Source: DAOTVD01 sp034437075 (GTDB taxonomy: Bacteria; Chloroflexota; Anaerolineae; Aggregatilineales; J027). From it: a stretch of 8,634 nt of DNA. Position 1 is the first letter of the stretch. The number at the start of each line of letters is the position of its first letter. The notes below the pieces were generated by a model. The model did no database searches. It was not told the origin of the DNA and saw only the letters and a list, made by a program, of their open reading frames with translations. Positions 5,956 to 8,634 of this stretch are shown in pieces. Both the position numbers and the translations under genes were made by a program. The stretch spans positions 1-8,634 of the forward strand of contig DAOTVD010000422.1 in assembly GCA_034437075.1 (NCBI GenBank). Reading direction: 5' to 3'.

Positions 5956-6624
5956 ATGACACACGAGGCAGAATATCACGCTCTGGAATTTCCGGCCTTT
6001 GCAGAGGCCGACCAACGCGCCCGCGCGCGTGAATTTCTGGCGCATATGCGCACCCGGCGCAGCGTGCGCGACTTCTCGGCGCGGCCCGTACCCGATGCGC
6101 TGGTCGAAGACGCCATCGCCACAGCCCACAGCGCCCCCTCTGGCGCCAACCAACAGCCCTGGACGTTTTGCGTCGTCAGCGACCCGGGCTATAAGCGCCG
6201 CATCCGCGAGGCCGCCGAAGCCGAAGAACGCGAAAGTTACGCGCGCCGCATGAGCGACGAATGGCGCGCCGCGCTGGCGCACCTGGGCACCGATTGGCCT
6301 AAACCCCATCTGGAAGACGCGCCCTATTTAATTATCGTCTTCGCGCAGACCTACGGCATTAATCCCGACGGGAGCAAGCGCAAACACTATTACGTTAACG
6401 AGTCCGTCGGCATCGCGGTCGGGATGCTCATTGCGGCTTTGCACATGGCCGGGCTGGCCACGCTGACCCACACCCCCAGCCCGATGGGCTTTCTGGCCGA
6501 ACTTCTGGAGCGCCCCCCCAACGAACGCGCTTATGTGGTGCTGCCTGTGGGCTACCCCGCCGAGGACGCGCAGGTGCCGCGCATCCACAAAAAGCCCCTG
6601 GATGAAGTCTTGGTGCGCTACTAG
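5956..6624 (+). CDS. Nitroreductase-fold flavoprotein of the iodotyrosine deiodinase (IYD) type
   Basis: The 222-residue product is an FMN-dependent nitroreductase-fold protein, normally a homodimer. It aligns by eye along its length with vertebrate iodotyrosine deiodinase, which removes iodide from mono- and diiodotyrosine reductively. The FMN phosphate site is RRSVRDF (34-40), followed by APSGANQQPW (60-69). The active-site lid carries Glu91, Tyr95 and Lys116. By my alignment these correspond to human IYD Glu157, Tyr161 and Lys182, which hold the amino acid part of the substrate. The spacing is identical, with no gaps. HYYVNESVGIAVGML, LTHTPSPMGFL and VLPVGYP also match the family. No membrane anchor is present, so it should be soluble. 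The natural substrate in bacteria is uncertain; halogenated tyrosines or related phenols are candidates. The gene is followed after 24 bp by an HD-domain gene, probably in the same operon. The start gives the usual family N-terminus but lacks a ribosome binding site. Confidence 0.85.
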   Translation: MTHEAEYHALEFPAFAEADQRARAREFLAHMRTRRSVRDFSARPVPDALVEDAIATAHSAPSGANQQPWTFCVVSDPGYKRRIREAAEAEERESYARRMSDEWRAALAHLGTDWPKPHLEDAPYLIIVFAQTYGINPDGSKRKHYYVNESVGIAVGMLIAALHMAGLATLTHTPSPMGFLAELLERPPNERAYVVLPVGYPAEDAQVPRIHKKPLDEVLVRY

Positions 6625-6648
6625 CGTTGGAATAGCGAAGGATCATCT

Positions 6649-7254
6649 ATGGCTGACTTCGAACGGGCCAAAGCCTATGCCCTGAAACATCTCTCGGAAG
6701 AACTCGACCCCCGGCTGACCTATCATTCGCTGTGGCACACCCAGCATGATGTCGTGCCCGCTGCCGCGCGGCTGGCCACCGCCGAAACCCTGGACGACGA
6801 AACGCGCTATCTGCTGCTGACCGCTGCCTGGTATCACGACATCGGGTTTTTGGTGCAGCGCGACGACCACGAAGACGCCGGAGCAGCCATCGCGCTGGAT
6901 GTCTTGCCGCGCTTCGGCTATACGGCGGCGCAAATCGACCAGGTCGCCGGGATGATTATGGCCACCAAGTTACCCCAATCCCCGCATACGCCCCTAGAAG
7001 AAATGATGGCCGACGCCGACCTGGATTCTATCGGACGCCCGCAGGACTTTCTGCTGACGAGTGGCGCATTGCGCAATGAACTTGCGGCCTTCGGCACCGA
7101 AATTCCCATCATCGAATGGTATCGTCGCCAGCAGAATTTTTTGCAAGTGCATAGCTATTGGCGCGCAAGTGCCCACGCCTTGCGCGACGACGGCAAGCAA
7201 CAGATTATCACGATGTTGGGGCGGCTCATCGCCGAGCTAGAAGCCGCTGGCTAA
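6649..7254 (+). CDS. HD-domain phosphohydrolase
   Basis: The 201-residue product is almost entirely an HD domain, a metal-dependent phosphohydrolase fold that acts on nucleotides or phosphodiesters. Candidate metal ligands are His30 (in SLWHT), the His63-Asp64 pair (AAWYHDIGF) and an acidic residue in MMADADLDSIG (Asp122, Asp124 or Asp126). His74 (DDHEDAG) lies in the following helix, as in the catabolic HD proteins. The N-terminal LTYHSLWHT motif is typical of a family of small HD proteins of unknown substrate. No sensor or synthetase domain is attached. GAAGGA (6637-6642) stands six bases before the ATG. It follows the deiodinase-like gene by 24 bp, so cotranscription is likely, though no functional link is known. 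Its TAA overlaps the TAG of the convergent phosphodiesterase gene. Confidence 0.82.
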   Translation: MADFERAKAYALKHLSEELDPRLTYHSLWHTQHDVVPAAARLATAETLDDETRYLLLTAAWYHDIGFLVQRDDHEDAGAAIALDVLPRFGYTAAQIDQVAGMIMATKLPQSPHTPLEEMMADADLDSIGRPQDFLLTSGALRNELAAFGTEIPIIEWYRRQQNFLQVHSYWRASAHALRDDGKQQIITMLGRLIAELEAAG

Positions 7255-7979
7255 CGCCGCGCGATGGTCTCCGCCGGGTGATCGGTCGTGATGGCGTCGA
7301 TGCCCCAAGCCAGCAAACGCTCGGCAGCTTCGAAGTCGTTGACCGTCCAGGCCGTGGCGGCGACGCCCCGCGCGTGCAAGGCCGCGATAGTTTCGGCATC
7401 GTACAGCGCGAACAAGCCGTTGATCGTCGGGAAAGTATGTTCGCCCGCGCCAGGGATGCGCGTATACCACAGTTCCGAAATCGGGATTTCCGGCGCGACC
7501 GCATAAAAGCGCTGCAACGCGGCATGGTCAAACGAACGCACCTGAACCCGCCCGGCCAAGCCCGCCGCGCGCAAAGTCTTCGCGACCGCGTCTTCAATAT
7601 CTGGCGCTTTGAGTTCCACAAATGCTAGCAGATCGTTACTCGCCAGCCATGCGCACACGTCTTCCAAAGTGGGGACAGGCTCGCCCACGAAGGCCGGGCC
7701 GAACCACGCGCCCGCATCCGCCGTTTTGAGGTCGGCTAGGTTGACTTTGCGCACCGCCCCGCGAATATCGGTTGTGCGCGCCAGATCATCGTCATGGATG
7801 ACCACCAGCGCGCCATCGGCGGTTTGGTGCACATCAAACTCGATGCCATCGGCGCCGTGCTCTAGGGCCAGGCGAAAGGCGGCCAGGGTATTTTCGGGCG
7901 CGTCCGCCGAGGCACCCCGGTGGGCGATCACTAGCGGGCGACGATCCAGGCCGGGCATGGGGGGATAGCTCATGGTCAT
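7251..7979 (-). CDS. Glycerophosphodiester phosphodiesterase
   Basis: GDPD enzymes split glycerophosphodiesters, such as deacylated phospholipid head groups, into glycerol-3-phosphate and an alcohol, using a metal-dependent TIM barrel. With the start at 7979 the product has 242 residues, normal for small bacterial members. Catalytic and metal-binding residues are in place: HRG (20-22), ENT (29-31), the EFD pair Glu47/Asp49, His62 (VVIHDDD) and ELK (122-124). The barrel ends with TAWTVND and DAITTDHP, also typical. No signal peptide is visible, so it is probably cytoplasmic. The ATG at 7979 overlaps the TGA of the upstream glycosyltransferase (ATGA). A second ATG at 7973 sits at better spacing from AGGAA (7986-7982), so either could be used. 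The frame is open up to 8036, but that extension lies inside the glycosyltransferase and has no family similarity. Confidence 0.9.
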   Translation of the reverse strand: MTMSYPPMPGLDRRPLVIAHRGASADAPENTLAAFRLALEHGADGIEFDVHQTADGALVVIHDDDLARTTDIRGAVRKVNLADLKTADAGAWFGPAFVGEPVPTLEDVCAWLASNDLLAFVELKAPDIEDAVAKTLRAAGLAGRVQVRSFDHAALQRFYAVAPEIPISELWYTRIPGAGEHTFPTINGLFALYDAETIAALHARGVAATAWTVNDFEAAERLLAWGIDAITTDHPAETIARR

Positions 7980-8634
7980 TGTTCCTGTATAACCGTGCGA
8001 TAGACATCCAGAATCCGCGCGGCGATACCTGGCCACGCGAAGCGCTGCGCGGCGATTTGCGCGCCGGTTCGTAAGCGCGCCCGCGCGGCAGGGTCAGCAT
8101 ACAGGCTGTGCAGGGCCTCCGCCAGGGCGGCGGGGTCTTCGGGCGGCACAGTCAGCAGATGCTCGTTGGGGATGATTTCGGGCAGGTCGTCGGGATGAGT
8201 TGGGGCGGTGGTCACAATCGCGCAGCCATACGCCAAGCCGGCTTGCAGAGACGTTCGTTGCGCGGCGGCACCATCCCGAAAAGGCACAGCCAGCGCATCC
8301 AGGGCGGCGAAATAGCGCGGCAGGTCGGCCTCCGCCGCGAAGCCTGTCCAGATGGGGGTAATCCCCAAGCGGGCGGCGTGCGCGTCGATTTCGGCCCCAT
8401 AGGCCGCGTTGCTGGGGTCGCTGGCGCCGACCCGCTCGCCGATCATCACGAGGCGCGCGGAGATACCCGCCCCGCACAAGCGCGCGACCGCCTCTAAAAG
8501 CGTATCCACGCCTTTGCTGTGGTTCACGAAGCCAAAATGCCCCACCACAAAATCATCAGCGGCCAGGCCCAGCGCATCCCGCGCGGCGTTTGCCTCTGGC
8601 GGCGGGCCGTCCGGCGGGGTAATGGTCGCGCCCA
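7976..8634 (-). CDS. GT4-like glycosyltransferase, C-terminal part (runs off the right edge)
   Basis: The 218 residues in the window are the C-terminal, nucleotide-sugar-binding half of a GT-B glycosyltransferase. The frame stays open to base 8634, so the start is outside. Visible signatures are VVGHFGFVNHSKGVDTLLEA, the strand LVMIGE, then TGFAAEADLPRYFAALDALAVPFRDGA and a late LPEIIPNEHLLTVPPEDPAALAEAL segment. The usual E-x7-E motif of GT4 enzymes is not present. The place where the second Glu would be reads TSLQAGLAYGCAIVTT, as in a subgroup with RRxSLxAxLAxGxPVVTT. The acceptor cannot be told; surface polysaccharide or glycolipid synthesis is the usual role. It is coupled by ATGA to the phosphodiesterase gene, which might indicate envelope lipid metabolism. 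The GTG at 8548 is an internal codon, not the start. Confidence 0.85.
   Translation of the reverse strand, partial: GATITPPDGPPPEANAARDALGLAADDFVVGHFGFVNHSKGVDTLLEAVARLCGAGISARLVMIGERVGASDPSNAAYGAEIDAHAARLGITPIWTGFAAEADLPRYFAALDALAVPFRDGAAAQRTSLQAGLAYGCAIVTTAPTHPDDLPEIIPNEHLLTVPPEDPAALAEALHSLYADPAARARLRTGAQIAAQRFAWPGIAARILDVYRTVIQEQ

Noticed and set aside
5680..6309. Upstream part of a 228-codon minus-strand frame across the intergenic repeat and the deiodinase-like gene
   Set aside because: It is antisense to a well-supported gene and runs through palindromic repeats with no family likeness. Only its last 18 codons are kept as a leader candidate.
1..8634. CRISPR array, tRNA or rRNA gene, toxin-antitoxin or other defence system
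   Set aside because: No evenly spaced direct repeats, no cloverleaf or rRNA sequence, and no paired small toxin-antitoxin genes could be seen on either strand.

Overview
The window is GC-rich bacterial DNA with densely packed genes in short runs on both strands. Tail-to-tail genes overlap, and several gene pairs share ATGA start/stop junctions. Gene content (a secreted protein with a putative prepeptidase-type N-terminal domain and a concanavalin-like C-terminal domain, a WD40-like remnant, FemX-like, TilS, GT4) and GTATAATG-type -10 boxes suggest Chloroflexota, perhaps Anaerolineae. This is an inference from style, not a marker gene.

Layout. Bases 1-762 are accessory or decayed DNA. They hold the 3' end of an unrecognised gene (possibly a transposase), a broken minus-strand WD40-repeat remnant, and a C/G-rich double-hairpin repeat. 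Bases 763-2924 (minus) hold a four-cysteine uracil-DNA glycosylase-type gene coupled by ATGA to a secreted beta-sandwich protein. Divergent from it, 3080-4594 (+) encodes TilS, the tRNA-Ile lysidine synthetase, which overlaps tail-to-tail with a FemX-like aminoacyltransferase (4583-5626, minus). The FemX-like gene is preceded by an 18-codon reading frame coupled to it by ATGA. Bases 5680-5955 form a divergent intergenic region with a MITE-like inverted-repeat element that contains a second double-hairpin repeat. Then come a nitroreductase-fold protein with the substrate-lid residues of iodotyrosine deiodinase (5956-6624, +) and an HD-domain phosphohydrolase (6649-7254, +). The last part, on the minus strand, is a GT4-like glycosyltransferase running off the right edge, coupled by ATGA to a glycerophosphodiester phosphodiesterase (7251-7979).

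How they work together. Most genes are housekeeping: tRNA modification, DNA repair, envelope building and lipid head-group turnover. No defence system, CRISPR array, RNA gene or biosynthetic cluster is visible. The most notable items are the deiodinase-like flavoprotein with its HD partner, the possible leaderless mini-ORF ahead of femX, the two double-hairpin elements of the same design, and the glycosylase with Gln where family 4 enzymes have Glu.
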